From the NCBI RefSeq assembly GCF_900104575.1, contig NZ_LT629731.1, positions 1,471,051-1,535,050 of the forward strand: 64,000 nt of DNA, written 5' to 3'. The stretch is from Bacillus tuaregi. Its GTDB lineage: Bacteria > Bacillota > Bacilli > Bacillales > Cytobacillaceae. Position numbers and translations under genes: made by a program. Positions 49,981-59,439 of this stretch are shown here, one piece after another (the first letter of the stretch is position 1; each line of letters starts with the position of its first letter). The notes under the pieces are model-generated. The model had not been told where the DNA came from, did not search any database, and saw nothing but the letters and a program-made list of their open reading frames with translations.

Positions 49981-51520
49981 TGAATGGATAGAGAAAAGTA
50001 AGGAAAAGAAATCGAAATCTATTAACCAAATAGCAATTAGTGAAGAGAAAAAAGAAGCAACCGAACCATTTAATGTAGAGGATTTAAAAAAGATCTTTGC
50101 GAATAACTCAGATGTTGTCATTTCACCATCAAAATATGGCCAGCATGAATTGACATTCATCTATTGTTCGGGATTAGTCAAAACAGAGATGCTGTTTACA
50201 ACGATTCCGATCATACTTGAGAAATTTTTTGAATGTCATCGTGACATACCTTCAGAGGCATTTATTCAGCAAAACCTCCATATTCCTTCCCTAAGAACCA
50301 TTAAGAATAAAGAAAACGCCGTATCGGAAGTATTTGGAGGAAAACTATTGTTGTATTTCACGATGGTTAATACGTTCTTTATGGTTGATATCTCGGAACG
50401 ACCGCAACGAAGTCCTGAGGATACAAAAGCGGAGTCAACCATTTTAGGACCGCGGGATGATTTTATTGAAGATCTGAACGTAAATTATTCTCTTATTCGA
50501 AAAAGGTTAAGAACGCCTTCTTTAGTATTTGAAGAGTTTACAGTTGGGCAACGCTCGAACACTAAGCTATTACTACTTTATATGGACGATATTGCTAGTA
50601 AGGAAATATTAAAGGAAATCAAAAAAAAAATATCGCAAATCTCGACGGACAGTTTGACAAGCCGGACTCAATTTGAAGAATTAATCAATGATCATCCCTA
50701 CGATCTTTTTCCAAAGCATAAATATACAGGAAAGCCAGACTTTGCGGTAGAGAGCCTTCTGAGTGGCAGATTCGTTATCTTAATAGATGGGGTGGCTACC
50801 GCCTACATTACCCCAATCACCTTTCATGTTCTGTTTAAATCGAACGAGGACCGCGAAGTTAATTATATTTTTAGCTCATTGGAAAGATTTTTACGGGTAT
50901 CTGGGTTACTCGTTTCCACCTTATTACCTGGGTTTTGGATTTCTTTGACCACCTTCCATCAGGATCAGTTACCATTAACCTTATTAGCAACAGTGGTCGA
51001 AACTAGAAGAGGTGTACCCTTTCCTGCTCCGGTAGAGGCTTTTGGCATGCTGCTGTTATTTGACCTTTTTCGTGAAGCGGGGGTGCGTTTACCGATGGCT
51101 ATTGGTCAGATATTAAGTGTTGTTGGAGGATTAATTATTGGGGATGCAGCCATACGCTCCGGTCTAACCAGCCCTTCGATGCTCGTGATTATTGCCTTAT
51201 CGACGGTTTCGACCTTTACCTTAATTGACCAATCTGTCATAGGGGCTATTTCCGTTATCCGATTTTTTTCGATTATTATGGGCTCTATTTTAGGCTTCTT
51301 TGGGGTATTAATGTCCTTTTTCATCCTTTTAAGTTATATGGGGAGTATTCAAGTATTTGGCGTGGCCTATTTAGATGGAATGAATGAATTCAATAGTGGC
51401 AGTTTTCTAAAAACGTTTTTTAGATTACCTCATTCTGCCCTTAAGAGTCGTCCTGAGGGGCTTAATCTTCAAGATGAAACGAGAAAGGATGATAGTGATC
51501 ATAATAAAACAAAAGGGTAA
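49970..51520 (+). CDS. GerA-type spore germination protein
   Basis: The protein has 516 residues. A hydrophilic N-terminal half contains GerA signatures such as the segment LILIDGVATAYITP-like FVILIDGVATAYIT (about 266). Four or more membrane segments follow in the C-terminal third (AFGMLLLFDLFREAGVRLPM, GQILSVVGGLIIGDAAIRSG). The last 25 residues are hydrophilic. It is the A subunit of a nutrient germinant receptor. Its start overlaps the gerB-type gene by 11 bases, and its end overlaps the gerC-type gene, so all three are coupled. Confidence 0.93.
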   Translation: MKLNEWIEKSKEKKSKSINQIAISEEKKEATEPFNVEDLKKIFANNSDVVISPSKYGQHELTFIYCSGLVKTEMLFTTIPIILEKFFECHRDIPSEAFIQQNLHIPSLRTIKNKENAVSEVFGGKLLLYFTMVNTFFMVDISERPQRSPEDTKAESTILGPRDDFIEDLNVNYSLIRKRLRTPSLVFEEFTVGQRSNTKLLLLYMDDIASKEILKEIKKKISQISTDSLTSRTQFEELINDHPYDLFPKHKYTGKPDFAVESLLSGRFVILIDGVATAYITPITFHVLFKSNEDREVNYIFSSLERFLRVSGLLVSTLLPGFWISLTTFHQDQLPLTLLATVVETRRGVPFPAPVEAFGMLLLFDLFREAGVRLPMAIGQILSVVGGLIIGDAAIRSGLTSPSMLVIIALSTVSTFTLIDQSVIGAISVIRFFSIIMGSILGFFGVLMSFFILLSYMGSIQVFGVAYLDGMNEFNSGSFLKTFFRLPHSALKSRPEGLNLQDETRKDDSDHNKTKG

Positions 51521-52676
51521 ATATTTCATTTTGTTCTTTTTGCTTATCGTGTTCATTTTTCCCTTAACAGGCTGTTGGGATGCCGAAGAAACGGACCGAA
51601 TGGTGTATGCTCAAGGCTTAGGAATTGATTATAAAGATGGTAAATATACGGTATATGTTCAGTTAATGAATTTAAGCCTGTTAGCAAAAGCAGAATCATC
51701 AGGGGGAAATGGAATGGATATACAATCCGAAATTGGGCAAGCAACAGGAAGTTCTTTAGAGAATGCATTTTATACTTTATATGAAACAGCACAGCGCCAG
51801 ATTCACTGGGGCCATCTCAATTATATTTTTTTTACAGAGAACGCTTTAAAAAGTCAGGCGCTACAGGAAATAACCGAAATAATGGATCGATATTATGAAT
51901 CCCATTATCGAATGTATATCTACTCCACAAAAAATCCAATAGAAGATTTAATGAGCACCGATCCACCGATGAATATGTCTACCTATCTGACACGAATCAG
52001 TGATCCTAAGGAGGCATTTGAGCAGAATTCCCGGTTTCAACCGATTGATATGAGAGAAATGATTGTACTACACTATCAACCACCACATGAAGTGGTGATT
52101 CCTCATGCTGCGGTTAATAAAAAGGACTGGAAAGGGGATAAAGAAACTCGAAGTATTGGCATCATTAATGGAGTTTCGATCATATCGAATAATACATTGA
52201 AGGGTACTATATTAAATGGAGATGCCCAAGGTATAAGATGGATGAACCTAAAAAAATTTGAGCGAACAGGATTAAGCTTAACTCCAAAGGAGGGGGAAAC
52301 AGAAGGGATTACGATTACAAAGAAAAAGATAGATATAAAACCAGTTATAGAGGACGGAAAGATTCAATTTGATGTAAAGATGGATGCGGAAGCGGTTATT
52401 TATAAGCTCGCAAGCAATATGAAGCTTTCACAATTAAGTAAAGCTGCAAAAAAAATAATTGAAAATGATATTAGGCGTACATATAGAAAAAGCTTGGAGA
52501 TGGATAGTGATATTTATCGTTTGTCTGAAGTGCTATACAAAAAAGACTATCAAGCTTGGAAAAAGGTTGAGAAAGGAGGGAAAATCCCTTTACATGAGGA
52601 TTCTATTAGAAAGATTGATATAGAAATTATGATTCATAATGGAGGGAAAAATCGCAAGCTACCTACATTAAAATAA
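51495..52676 (+). CDS. Ger(x)C-type spore germination lipoprotein
   Basis: The protein has about 393 residues. The signal peptide ends in the lipobox LTGC, followed by WDAEETDRMVYAQGLGID, typical for GerAC/GerKC. The middle fits the family (TAQRQIHWGHLNYIFFTENA). It is the lipid-anchored C subunit of the germinant receptor encoded by this operon. The GTG at 51495 is preferred because AAAGGATG lies upstream; ATG at 51474 or 51489 is also possible. It overlaps the gerA-type gene by 26 bases. The gap after it holds only traces of GGTGCC-type repeats. Confidence 0.92.
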   Translation: MIIIKQKGKYFILFFLLIVFIFPLTGCWDAEETDRMVYAQGLGIDYKDGKYTVYVQLMNLSLLAKAESSGGNGMDIQSEIGQATGSSLENAFYTLYETAQRQIHWGHLNYIFFTENALKSQALQEITEIMDRYYESHYRMYIYSTKNPIEDLMSTDPPMNMSTYLTRISDPKEAFEQNSRFQPIDMREMIVLHYQPPHEVVIPHAAVNKKDWKGDKETRSIGIINGVSIISNNTLKGTILNGDAQGIRWMNLKKFERTGLSLTPKEGETEGITITKKKIDIKPVIEDGKIQFDVKMDAEAVIYKLASNMKLSQLSKAAKKIIENDIRRTYRKSLEMDSDIYRLSEVLYKKDYQAWKKVEKGGKIPLHEDSIRKIDIEIMIHNGGKNRKLPTLK

Positions 52677-52852
52677 TCACTATTTTTGATAAATAAAGTG
52701 GAGGGGGGACTTGAGGTTCAGCCTCTTGTCCCGAAGGTGCCATTCTCCAGGCCTTCAGTCCCCAATTCATTTTTAGCGCCTGGGATATGGCAGGGATTCG
52801 ATCAATCGGGTCTATTTCTCCTAAATAGCGGGCTAATATTGTATGATTCATA

Positions 52853-52883
52853 TTGACTCTCACGTTACGGGATACTTTATAGT
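52853..52883 (+). promoter_or_regulatory. MerR-type promoter with 19-base spacer
   Basis: TTGACT (52853-52858) and TATAGT (52878-52883) are 19 bases apart, with CTCACGTTACGGGA between. This long spacer is the hallmark of promoters activated by MerR proteins. It precedes the Mta-like gene, so the regulator likely activates itself. Confidence 0.75.
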
Positions 52884-52907
52884 AACTAGTGAAGGGAGCG
52901 ATTCAGG

Positions 52908-53636
52908 ATGAAGGTCAAGGAAGTGGCTGATTTAGTCGGAATTAGTGTGCGCACACTCCACCATTATGATGAAATTGGATTATTAATCCCCGAGGAAACC
53001 ACTGAGGCTGGTTATCGAGTCTATTCTGACGAGAATCTCGAAACCCTGCAGCAAATCTTATTTTTTAAAGAGCTCGGCTTCCCTTTAAAGAAAATTAAAG
53101 AAATCATTGATAGTCCGGCATTTAATCGGCAGGAGGCACTAGAAATGCAGTATCAAATGCTTCAAGAAAAAAAGCGACGGCTCGATAAAATGATACAGAC
53201 TATAGAAAAAACCATTCAGTATTCAAAAGGAGAGAGACAAATGTCCAATCAAGAAAAATTCGAAGGCTTTGACTTTAGCCATAATCCTTACGAACAGGAA
53301 GCAAGAGAAAGATGGGGAGATCAAGCGGTGGATGAGGCAAATGAAAAAGCAAAAAGCATGACCGCTTTCGATCAAGAGAAATTTAATGAAATCTATCGTA
53401 ATCTTGCCGCCATTCGCCATCATTCACCGAATTCCAAGGAGGCACAAGAAGGTATTCATGAATGGTATCAGTACCTAAACAAATTGGGGAACTACTCACT
53501 TGAGGCCTTCAAATCACTAGGCCAAATGTATGTTGATGACAACCGCTTCACGAAGAACATTGACCAATTTGGTGAGGGCTTAGCGAAATTCATGCGTGAT
53601 GCCATGGCGGTTTATGCAGACGCACAAAAACAATAG
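52908..53636 (+). CDS. MerR family regulator with TipAS domain (Mta-like)
   Basis: The protein has 242 residues. The MerR HTH is at 1-70 (VKEVADLVGISVRTLHHYDE, IPEETTEAGYRVYSDEN), followed by a dimerisation coiled coil and a TipAS-like domain at about 120-240. This layout equals that of B. subtilis Mta, a drug-responsive activator of multidrug exporters. Start ATG follows GAAGGGAGCG. Its own promoter has the 19-base spacer expected for MerR control. No exporter gene lies next to it. Confidence 0.88.
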   Translation: MKVKEVADLVGISVRTLHHYDEIGLLIPEETTEAGYRVYSDENLETLQQILFFKELGFPLKKIKEIIDSPAFNRQEALEMQYQMLQEKKRRLDKMIQTIEKTIQYSKGERQMSNQEKFEGFDFSHNPYEQEARERWGDQAVDEANEKAKSMTAFDQEKFNEIYRNLAAIRHHSPNSKEAQEGIHEWYQYLNKLGNYSLEAFKSLGQMYVDDNRFTKNIDQFGEGLAKFMRDAMAVYADAQKQ

Positions 53637-53639
53637 TAG

Positions 53640-53674
53640 AAAAAACCTATTAAGCCTGGCTTAATAGGTTTTTT
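53640..53674 (+). terminator. Terminator of the Mta-like gene
   Basis: AAAAACCTATTAAG pairs with CTTAATAGGTTTTTT across five bases. Confidence 0.88.
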
Positions 53675-53758
53675 CTCTTTCTTCAACCCTTTCCATTGAT
53701 AAAACAACCAGTACCGTAAGTGAAAAAGACAATACAGTCCCTATCATATGCATGCAGT

Positions 53759-53768
53759 ATGCTATAAT
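53759..53768 (+). promoter_or_regulatory. Extended -10 promoter of the TrmL-like gene
   Basis: TATGCTATAA T (TGnTATAAT form) lies about 35 bases before the start. The -35 region is weak. Confidence 0.55.
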
Positions 53769-53802
53769 ACGGAAGGATAAATAAAGCTAGAGGTGAGCAT
53801 TC

Positions 53803-54273
53803 TTGGCCATACATGTTGTACTATATCAACCAGATATTCCATCAAATACCATTAATATTGCCCTGACCTGCGCTGCGACGGATACAGCCCTGCATTTAAT
53901 TCGGCCGCTAGGCTTTTCAACCGATGAAGAAATGATCAAAAAAGCAGGCATCGATTACTGGGACTCGGTTAAATTAAAGTATTATGACTCATTGGAAGAA
54001 TTTTTTTCGAAAAATAAAGGTGAGTTTTACTATATTGAGACTTTCGGTGAAAAAACACATTCAGGCTTTGACTTCAGTGATACATCAAAGGATCATTATT
54101 TTATGTTCGGAAAAGAAACAACCGGCTTACCAATGGATTTGCTGGAAAATAATAAAGATCATTTCCTAAGAATCCCGATGAATGAGCATGTTCGCTCCCT
54201 GAACCTTTCCAATACAGCCGCGATTTTGGTCTATGAGGCATTAAGACAGCAGGGGTATCCGAATTTAACCTAA
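53803..54273 (+). CDS. trmL: TrmL-like tRNA (cytidine/uridine 2'-O-)methyltransferase, altered motif 1
   Basis: The protein has 156 residues, the usual length for TrmL/CspR SPOUT methyltransferases, which modify position 34 of certain leucine tRNAs. Motif 2 (FGKETTGLP) and motif 3 (SLNLSNTAAILVYEAL) are clear. Motif 1 reads SNTINIALTC, while the family has NTGNI.RT: the glycine is Ile and the conserved arginine is Leu. That arginine is considered important for catalysis, so activity may be reduced or lost. The TTG start follows AGAGGTGAG. Confidence 0.88.
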   Translation: MAIHVVLYQPDIPSNTINIALTCAATDTALHLIRPLGFSTDEEMIKKAGIDYWDSVKLKYYDSLEEFFSKNKGEFYYIETFGEKTHSGFDFSDTSKDHYFMFGKETTGLPMDLLENNKDHFLRIPMNEHVRSLNLSNTAAILVYEALRQQGYPNLT

Positions 54274-54308
54274 AGATGATGATTAAAAATTGGATTATGT
54301 CCAGTAAG

Positions 54309-54342
54309 AAAACTCTTCCTTATTGTAAGGGAGAGTTTTTTG
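54309..54342 (+). terminator. Terminator of the TrmL-like gene
   Basis: AACTCTTCCTTA and TAAGGGAGAGTT form a stem followed by TTTTG. The gap up to 54634 shows a partial GGTGCCTG repeat (54359-54368) and nothing else. Confidence 0.75.
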
Positions 54343-54634
54343 TTATGAAAAAAATGGATGGTGCCTGTCGCGTTTCGCTAAAAATCCGTTCCTTTTTGTC
54401 AGTAAAAGCAAAACGAATCCCGGTTGGCTAAGGAAGGATTTCTCAACAAAACGAAGAATTGTAGTACAGAACGAAAATGCAAATGGCGGGCCTAGCAATC
54501 TATTTATCAAGGTTAATGTTAGGAATAGCTTGCTTTGATGCCTTTAGATGTGGAGACGGAATGAAGCTTATGGAAAATCAGCCAGAATACAACAAAAAAA
54601 GGTTGTTAATTCCTATATAGGGAGGTTATTTTTC

Positions 54635-55120
54635 ATGCTGCGATATCTCTTTCAATTCTGTACGGCCTTTGCTGTTTTTTTATTTTCCTTTCTTGCCGCA
54701 TGGTATGAAGGGAGTGCGCTCCTCAATCATCCTTCGGAATGGCGCTCCTCGACACCGATTACCCAGCTTATGTATGGACATGTTCAACAATCCAGTGAGA
54801 TTTTACAATGGGACTTTTTCGTTTACGCTGCCAAATACCGGCCGACCTTTCCGATGATCATGACCGTGAGCGGTCTCTATTTGCTCCTATTAATAGGAAA
54901 TCTGATTTTTAGAAAGGTGCGGAGATGGTTTGCCTATTATCTGTTTTTGATAAGCGCAGTATTATTCACGCTTAGTTATTTCAGCTTTGAAACCGCAACA
55001 GTAGGCGGTCAAAAAATGTTCATCCTATTCGCAGCCTGTGGGTCACTTTGCTTGATAACGGGACTCATCATCTATTTGCTGGTCACAGTGAGGATGAAGA
55101 GGATGATGAAGACGGAATAA
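54635..55120 (+). CDS. DUF4306 family membrane protein
   Basis: The protein has 161 residues. Four hydrophobic segments are visible at about 5-22, 75-92, 100-118 and 128-150. The order of segments and the AWYEGSALLNHPSEWRSSTP loop fit the DUF4306 family (YjdJ-type) known from bacilli. The function is unknown. The ATG at 54635 follows GGGAGG; the upstream in-frame extension has no ribosome binding site. A clear terminator follows. Confidence 0.75.
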   Translation: MLRYLFQFCTAFAVFLFSFLAAWYEGSALLNHPSEWRSSTPITQLMYGHVQQSSEILQWDFFVYAAKYRPTFPMIMTVSGLYLLLLIGNLIFRKVRRWFAYYLFLISAVLFTLSYFSFETATVGGQKMFILFAACGSLCLITGLIIYLLVTVRMKRMMKTE

Positions 55121-55127
55121 AGCTGGG

Positions 55128-55157
55128 GCTTTTCACACTTTGTGAGAAGCTTTTTTT
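55128..55157 (+). terminator. Terminator of the DUF4306 gene
   Basis: GCTTTTCACA (55128-55137) pairs with TGTGAGAAGC (55141-55150), followed by a T run. Confidence 0.85.
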
Positions 55158-55389
55158 CTTGCTAGCTAGACCTCATATTGGTTGATTTTCTTCCTTTTCT
55201 ATTTACATCAATGATAAAAGCGGTTTTATCAATCCCTCCATCAGAATTGGTTTTAAATACGGAATAGTATAAAAAGTCAAGAATAGGACACAGCCAATGG
55301 AAGAGAAAAGTAATAAAATAATAATAGATAATTGGTTCTATGCTAGATTGTACGCATTACAGTCTAATTGAAATCGGGAGGGAAAGGCT

Positions 55390-56031
55390 ATGCAAAATAT
55401 AAATAGGATGTCCTTAACCGTAATGAGTATCATGGTGGTTTTATCATTTACTAATTTCTTTGGAGTAAAAATCGCTGGAGCAGCCGTAATGATAGGTGTA
55501 ATCTTCTTTTTTATTAATAAGGCTTATGAGAAACAGCCGATTAGCGACAGTGGACTTGATGTAAAGGCGATTGGGACCAATTTAAAAAGTAGAAGTATTT
55601 GGTTTTGGATGGCACTGCCTATTATCATGGATGCTATCAGTATTAGCATCTCAAAATTATTTTTACCTGAGTACATCGATCATGTCCTTGCTAGAACGGA
55701 GATTTTTGTATCCTTTGATAAGGTCATTATACTAGTATTTCAGCTTATCATTCTTGCATTAGGAGAAGAAATAGCTTGGCGGGCATTTTTCCAAAAGCAG
55801 TTAAACAAAGTTTTGCCTATTGTGCCAACACTCCTCCTTTCGTCACTGTTATTTGCTTTCGGACATATTACAGAGGGAAATACCTTCATTGTGGTCTATG
55901 ATATCTTTTTTGTATTTATAAACAGTGTTTTATATGGTGTTATTTTTTATAAAACCAATAATGCGTGGGTGAGCGGTATATCCCATTTTCTAGCCAATTT
56001 ATTTAGTGTCATCATTTTAGTATTCCTTTGA
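55390..56031 (+). CDS. CPBP family intramembrane glutamic endopeptidase
   Basis: The protein has 213 residues with about six membrane segments. The CPBP motif EEIAWR (about residue 128), with the second motif FAFGHI and the third SHFLANLFS, supplies the Glu and His residues typical of this protease family. Members process prenylated proteins or give self-immunity to bacteriocins; this role is not readable here. The ATG follows GGGAGGGAAAGG. The gene stands alone, and the gap to 56278 shows no feature. Confidence 0.87.
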   Translation: MQNINRMSLTVMSIMVVLSFTNFFGVKIAGAAVMIGVIFFFINKAYEKQPISDSGLDVKAIGTNLKSRSIWFWMALPIIMDAISISISKLFLPEYIDHVLARTEIFVSFDKVIILVFQLIILALGEEIAWRAFFQKQLNKVLPIVPTLLLSSLLFAFGHITEGNTFIVVYDIFFVFINSVLYGVIFYKTNNAWVSGISHFLANLFSVIILVFL

Positions 56032-56278
56032 TATAGGTGCGGTGCTAGTTGTATAACTATGTGTAGTACATCACTAATTATGTTTAAATGATTTATCGGC
56101 AATCTATAAAATCTAAGTGAAAAGACGGAAAAGAATTTCGCCAATTGTCTCGAAAAACATGTATAGGGGCAGTTTTGCTATGCCTAATCGGAAAAACTTC
56201 ACCTATTATCCCCAAAACGAGCTCTACTCTGCATCTAACCGAATAATTTTCGCTTATTATACTTTCGCTAATTCTTAA

Positions 56279-56749
56279 TTAGGACATGCCTGCATATTTA
56301 AGAAAAATGGGACGGTGTTCCATTCTACTGAAATATTCACAACCGTCCCAGCCTATCACACTAATTTGTCGTTGAAATATTCCTTTGAGTCGGCTTACCT
56401 CTGTATCTTCTTCCATTAGCATGGCCGCCATATAAGTGTGCATGGAAGATTGGAAGCCTTTCTCTTTGAGTGCTTTGTAGTTACGATGTAAACGATCGAT
56501 TTCATGGTCATAATGATTCGTTTTTATATAGATTAATCCTGCAATTGAAAAAGTAATCAATCTTAATGGGGAAAACGCAGACGAGCTTTTTTTCACCTTT
56601 TCGATTACATTTTTAAAATCGGTCCCATTTATTCGTTTACCTTTTGCCGTACACTGTGCCGCGGTCATCATAACGAGTCGTTGATCTATCCATTTACCAC
56701 CAGATTGTCGTAGTATTTCTATATTCTCCTGAAATAGAGCAATATCCAT
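56279..56749 (-). CDS. DUF4003-like protein, possibly shortened
   Basis: The protein has about 156 residues from the third of three adjacent ATG codons, after GGAGTG. The pattern KWIDQRLVMMTAAQCTAKGK and RLHRNYKALKEKGFQSSMHT YMAAMLM resembles part of the DUF4003 family, helical proteins of unknown function with about 300 residues. If the family assignment is right, only half of the protein remains. The reading frame continues upstream to 56902 without a ribosome binding site and with unrelated hydrophobic content. Confidence 0.55.
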   Translation of the reverse strand: MDIALFQENIEILRQSGGKWIDQRLVMMTAAQCTAKGKRINGTDFKNVIEKVKKSSSAFSPLRLITFSIAGLIYIKTNHYDHEIDRLHRNYKALKEKGFQSSMHTYMAAMLMEEDTEVSRLKGIFQRQISVIGWDGCEYFSRMEHRPIFLKYAGMS

Positions 56750-57077
56750 CATCATCACTCCAATATTGAATAGTCTTGATATCTTTATTACGGATAATAG
56801 AGTAAAAAGGTTTCTATAACTATGCCACCTTTCTAACAAAGAAGGAAATATTTTCACTGAATTAATTATTATGAAACCTGTGATGACTAAATAATTCTTC
56901 ATACGGTAGGAATATAAGCTACTAAGTTACACGATGAATTTCCTCCGTGATACCGATAGCAAATTTCCGCTATTCGTTAACAAATGAAGTGGACAAGAAG
57001 GGTCTTTTGTGAGTATGCTTGAACACGGTACAAATAAAATGAAACTTCAAGAAGGCAACGTTATGGGAGGATTTTAG

Positions 57078-57593
57078 ATGGATAATAATGATATATTAAT
57101 TAGATTAAGATATGCCCTAGATATCAAAAATACTGATATGGTAGAGATATTTAAGCTTGGTGGTATTGAATTAACAAAAGAAGAAGTGCTTAAAGTGCTG
57201 ACAAAATCAAAAGACAGTGATGAGGAAGCTGATTTTGATTATGATTTAAATGAAAATGAAGAACATATCAAATGTGATGATCACATGCTAGAGTCATTTT
57301 TAAATGGATTGATTATTTTTAAAAGAGGAAAGCAAGATCCTAAACCAGGTCAGCCGGCACAGTCTATTAAGAGCCATGAGCATGTTAATAATCTCCTCTT
57401 AAAGAGAGTAAAAATTGCGCTGTCATTAACAAGTGAAGATATGCTCGATATTTTAGCGGATGCAGGGGCAATCCTAACTAAAGGGGAATTAGGTGCTGTC
57501 TTAAGAAAAGCAGGGCATAGAAATTATAAAGTGTGCGGTGATCGCTACGCTAGAAATTTCTTGAAAGGTTTAGCCATAAGATTCAGGGGATAG
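57078..57593 (+). CDS. DUF1456 family (YehS-like) protein
   Basis: The protein has 171 residues. Two similar helical units are present: NDILIRLRYALDIKNTDMVE IFKLGG... and LLKRVKIALSLTSEDMLDIL. Each carries the ELTKEE/LTKGEL motif and ends in FLNGLIIFKRG / FLKGLAIRFRG. This tandem layout defines DUF1456, of unknown function. The ATG follows GGGAGG. The next gene is 45 bases downstream on the same strand. Confidence 0.88.
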   Translation: MDNNDILIRLRYALDIKNTDMVEIFKLGGIELTKEEVLKVLTKSKDSDEEADFDYDLNENEEHIKCDDHMLESFLNGLIIFKRGKQDPKPGQPAQSIKSHEHVNNLLLKRVKIALSLTSEDMLDILADAGAILTKGELGAVLRKAGHRNYKVCGDRYARNFLKGLAIRFRG

Positions 57594-57638
57594 GGGTCAA
57601 TAAAGCATGAATAATGACTGAGAAAGGATGGATAAAGT

Positions 57639-58037
57639 ATGGAAACGGTAGTGATTGAGAAAGATATCAATGTCTATTGTGTAACGGCAAAATCCTTTCC
57701 AGACGGGATTCTGGATGCTCATAAGCAGCTGCATGGGTTGCTTCCTTCAAAGGAAAGAAAATTCTTCGGTCTATCCCGTCCGGAAAACGGGACGATAATC
57801 TACAAAGCAGCCGCTGAAGTTTTGGCAGAGGACAATCTTGATGTAGAAACATATGTCATTAAAAAGGGTCACTATAGATGTATAACCGTATTGAATTTTA
57901 TGAAAGACCATCAGGGCATTGGTCGTGCATTTAGTGAATTAACCTCAGACCCTGACATTGATCCAAATGGATATTGTCTCGAGTATTATTATAATGATGA
58001 AGATGTTACATGTATGGTGCGATTAAAAGATAGGTAG
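57639..58037 (+). CDS. GyrI-like / effector-binding domain protein
   Basis: The protein has 132 residues. The strand-helix pattern (KDINVYCVTAKSFPDGILDA, GTIIYKAAAEVL, VIKKGHYRCITVLNF) resembles stand-alone AraC-type effector-binding or GyrI-like domains, which bind small hydrophobic molecules. The family assignment is moderate. The ATG follows GAAAGGATGG. It probably shares a transcript with the DUF1456 gene. A terminator follows at 58087. Confidence 0.65.
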   Translation: METVVIEKDINVYCVTAKSFPDGILDAHKQLHGLLPSKERKFFGLSRPENGTIIYKAAAEVLAEDNLDVETYVIKKGHYRCITVLNFMKDHQGIGRAFSELTSDPDIDPNGYCLEYYYNDEDVTCMVRLKDR

Positions 58038-58086
58038 CGGGTATGAATTTGAAATCCGAACCTATCATATACTCCTTATGATAAAA

Positions 58087-58114
58087 AAGGCCCGGTTACT
58101 AAACCGAGCCTTGT
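58087..58114. terminator. Bidirectional terminator
   Basis: AAGGCCCGGTTT and AAACCGAGCCTT form a stem between the plus-strand gene and the decayed minus-strand gene. Confidence 0.8.
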
Positions 58115-58149
58115 TCGCATCTTATCTGTCCTTATAGGCAGACCTTCAT

Positions 58150-58631
58150 TCATTTTGTAGAATGGCTGCTTTTTTCCTCACATTCAGCAGGAGCACCACC
58201 AATTAATGGCCCAATATAAGGAATGATATTGGTTACTGCTACGATTAATGCCATGACGAGAGGTTAAGGCAAATCGATAATAAGATACCAAATAAAGGAA
58301 AGAACTCCTACAACAAATGCAACGGTCACCTGTCCTTGTATATAAAGGTGTAGAATAATAAAAACGGTACAGAAACAAAGATAATGGCAAGATTGGACAT
58401 TAATCCGATAAAATTGGAAATTCCTCCAATTACTCGGTTCGGAATTGTGTGAGAGAATTCAAGTAGCTTTTGTTTTCCCGTTTCAATCAGCTCTTCTTGG
58501 TCCTCTTGAATCGAAATAAATTCAGATGAATTAGAAACATAGTCAATGATCTGAGTCATTTTGTTCACATACATTGGCAATGCATTGTAAAGATAATATA
58601 TAAGTCCAAGAAAATGAATAAGAAAAGGCAT
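58150..58631 (-). pseudogene. AI-2E family transporter (YueF/YrrI-like), decayed
   Basis: Two out-of-frame pieces are recognisable on the minus strand. The first (58326-58631) reads NRVIGGISNFIGLMSNLAII and VPFLLFYTF. The second (about 58150-58350) reads YIQGQVTVAFVVG, then a stop, then VTNIIPYIGPLIGGAPAE. The latter is a hallmark of the AI-2E permease family (about 350 residues). About 50 residues between the pieces, most of the N-terminus and the C-terminal end are missing, so the gene is dead. Confidence 0.85.
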
Positions 58632-58783
58632 TCCATAAACAAAAAAAGGGAATGTCTTTTTTATTTCTGTCTATGTTGATGATGCGTAGAGGAGGTGGCT
58701 AAAGGATAAGAATTTACAATGCAGAATTCAAATTTTATAATGAAAATATATTCATTCATTAAAAAGGACAAGGAGAATGATAT

Positions 58784-59401
58784 ATGCAACCAATGGATAA
58801 GCTTACAATTGTCAAAGCAAACAAAACTGAGATTGATGTGAGGAAGCAGATGTCCGAAATATTTGCAGAAGGCTTCACACAATGGCTTGGCTATTTCTCC
58901 AAAGATAAAGATATCATTGCAAAGGCCTTTGCCCATATGTTTGTTTTAGAACAATTTTATGTAGCGATGGTTCACGATAAAGTAGCTGGAATGACAGCAC
59001 TTACTGACGGTAACGTGTTATCAATACGTTTAAATAAAACAGAATTACGAAAGCACTTAGGTTTCTTTAAGGGCAGCATAGCAGGGGTCGTTTTAAAAAA
59101 GGAATTTGAAGCGCCCTTCGAAAATTTCCCTCCCCATACAGGTTCGATTGAATTTGTCGGAACGGCTACCGAGTTCAGAGGACAGGGTGTTGCAACTCAA
59201 ATCATCCAGCATATCATTGAACATACACCCTACACCGATTTTGTAATCGAAGAGGTTGCAGATACGAATATTCCTGCCATGAAATTATATGAAAAAATGG
59301 GTTTTGTTGAATACAAAAGAAAATCATTTCCGGAAAAGGTAGCGAAGAGAAATGGAATCAATCATCTTTTATCTTTGAAATATGTGAAAAAAACAACATG
59401 A
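58784..59401 (+). CDS. GNAT family N-acetyltransferase
   Basis: The protein has 205 residues. The acetyl-CoA binding motif is visible in EFVGTATEFRGQGVATQIIQ (about 124-143, with the RGQGVA loop), followed by the usual VEEVADTNIPAMKLYEKMGF. The N-terminal 110 residues resemble enzymes with a long substrate-binding part. The substrate is unknown. The ATG follows AAGGAGAATG. A TetR regulator gene follows 38 bases later and may control both. Confidence 0.87.
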   Translation: MQPMDKLTIVKANKTEIDVRKQMSEIFAEGFTQWLGYFSKDKDIIAKAFAHMFVLEQFYVAMVHDKVAGMTALTDGNVLSIRLNKTELRKHLGFFKGSIAGVVLKKEFEAPFENFPPHTGSIEFVGTATEFRGQGVATQIIQHIIEHTPYTDFVIEEVADTNIPAMKLYEKMGFVEYKRKSFPEKVAKRNGINHLLSLKYVKKTT

Positions 59402-59439
59402 TTTTTGCTTGCGGAGGAATCGAATAGGAGGTGAAACTC

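Noticed and set aside
52663..52863. Minus-strand open frame of 66 codons between the germination operon and the Mta-like gene
   Set aside because: Its start lies next to the -35 region of the MerR promoter with no ribosome binding site, and its end runs through a repeat trace. It could be a gene remnant, but I cannot support it.
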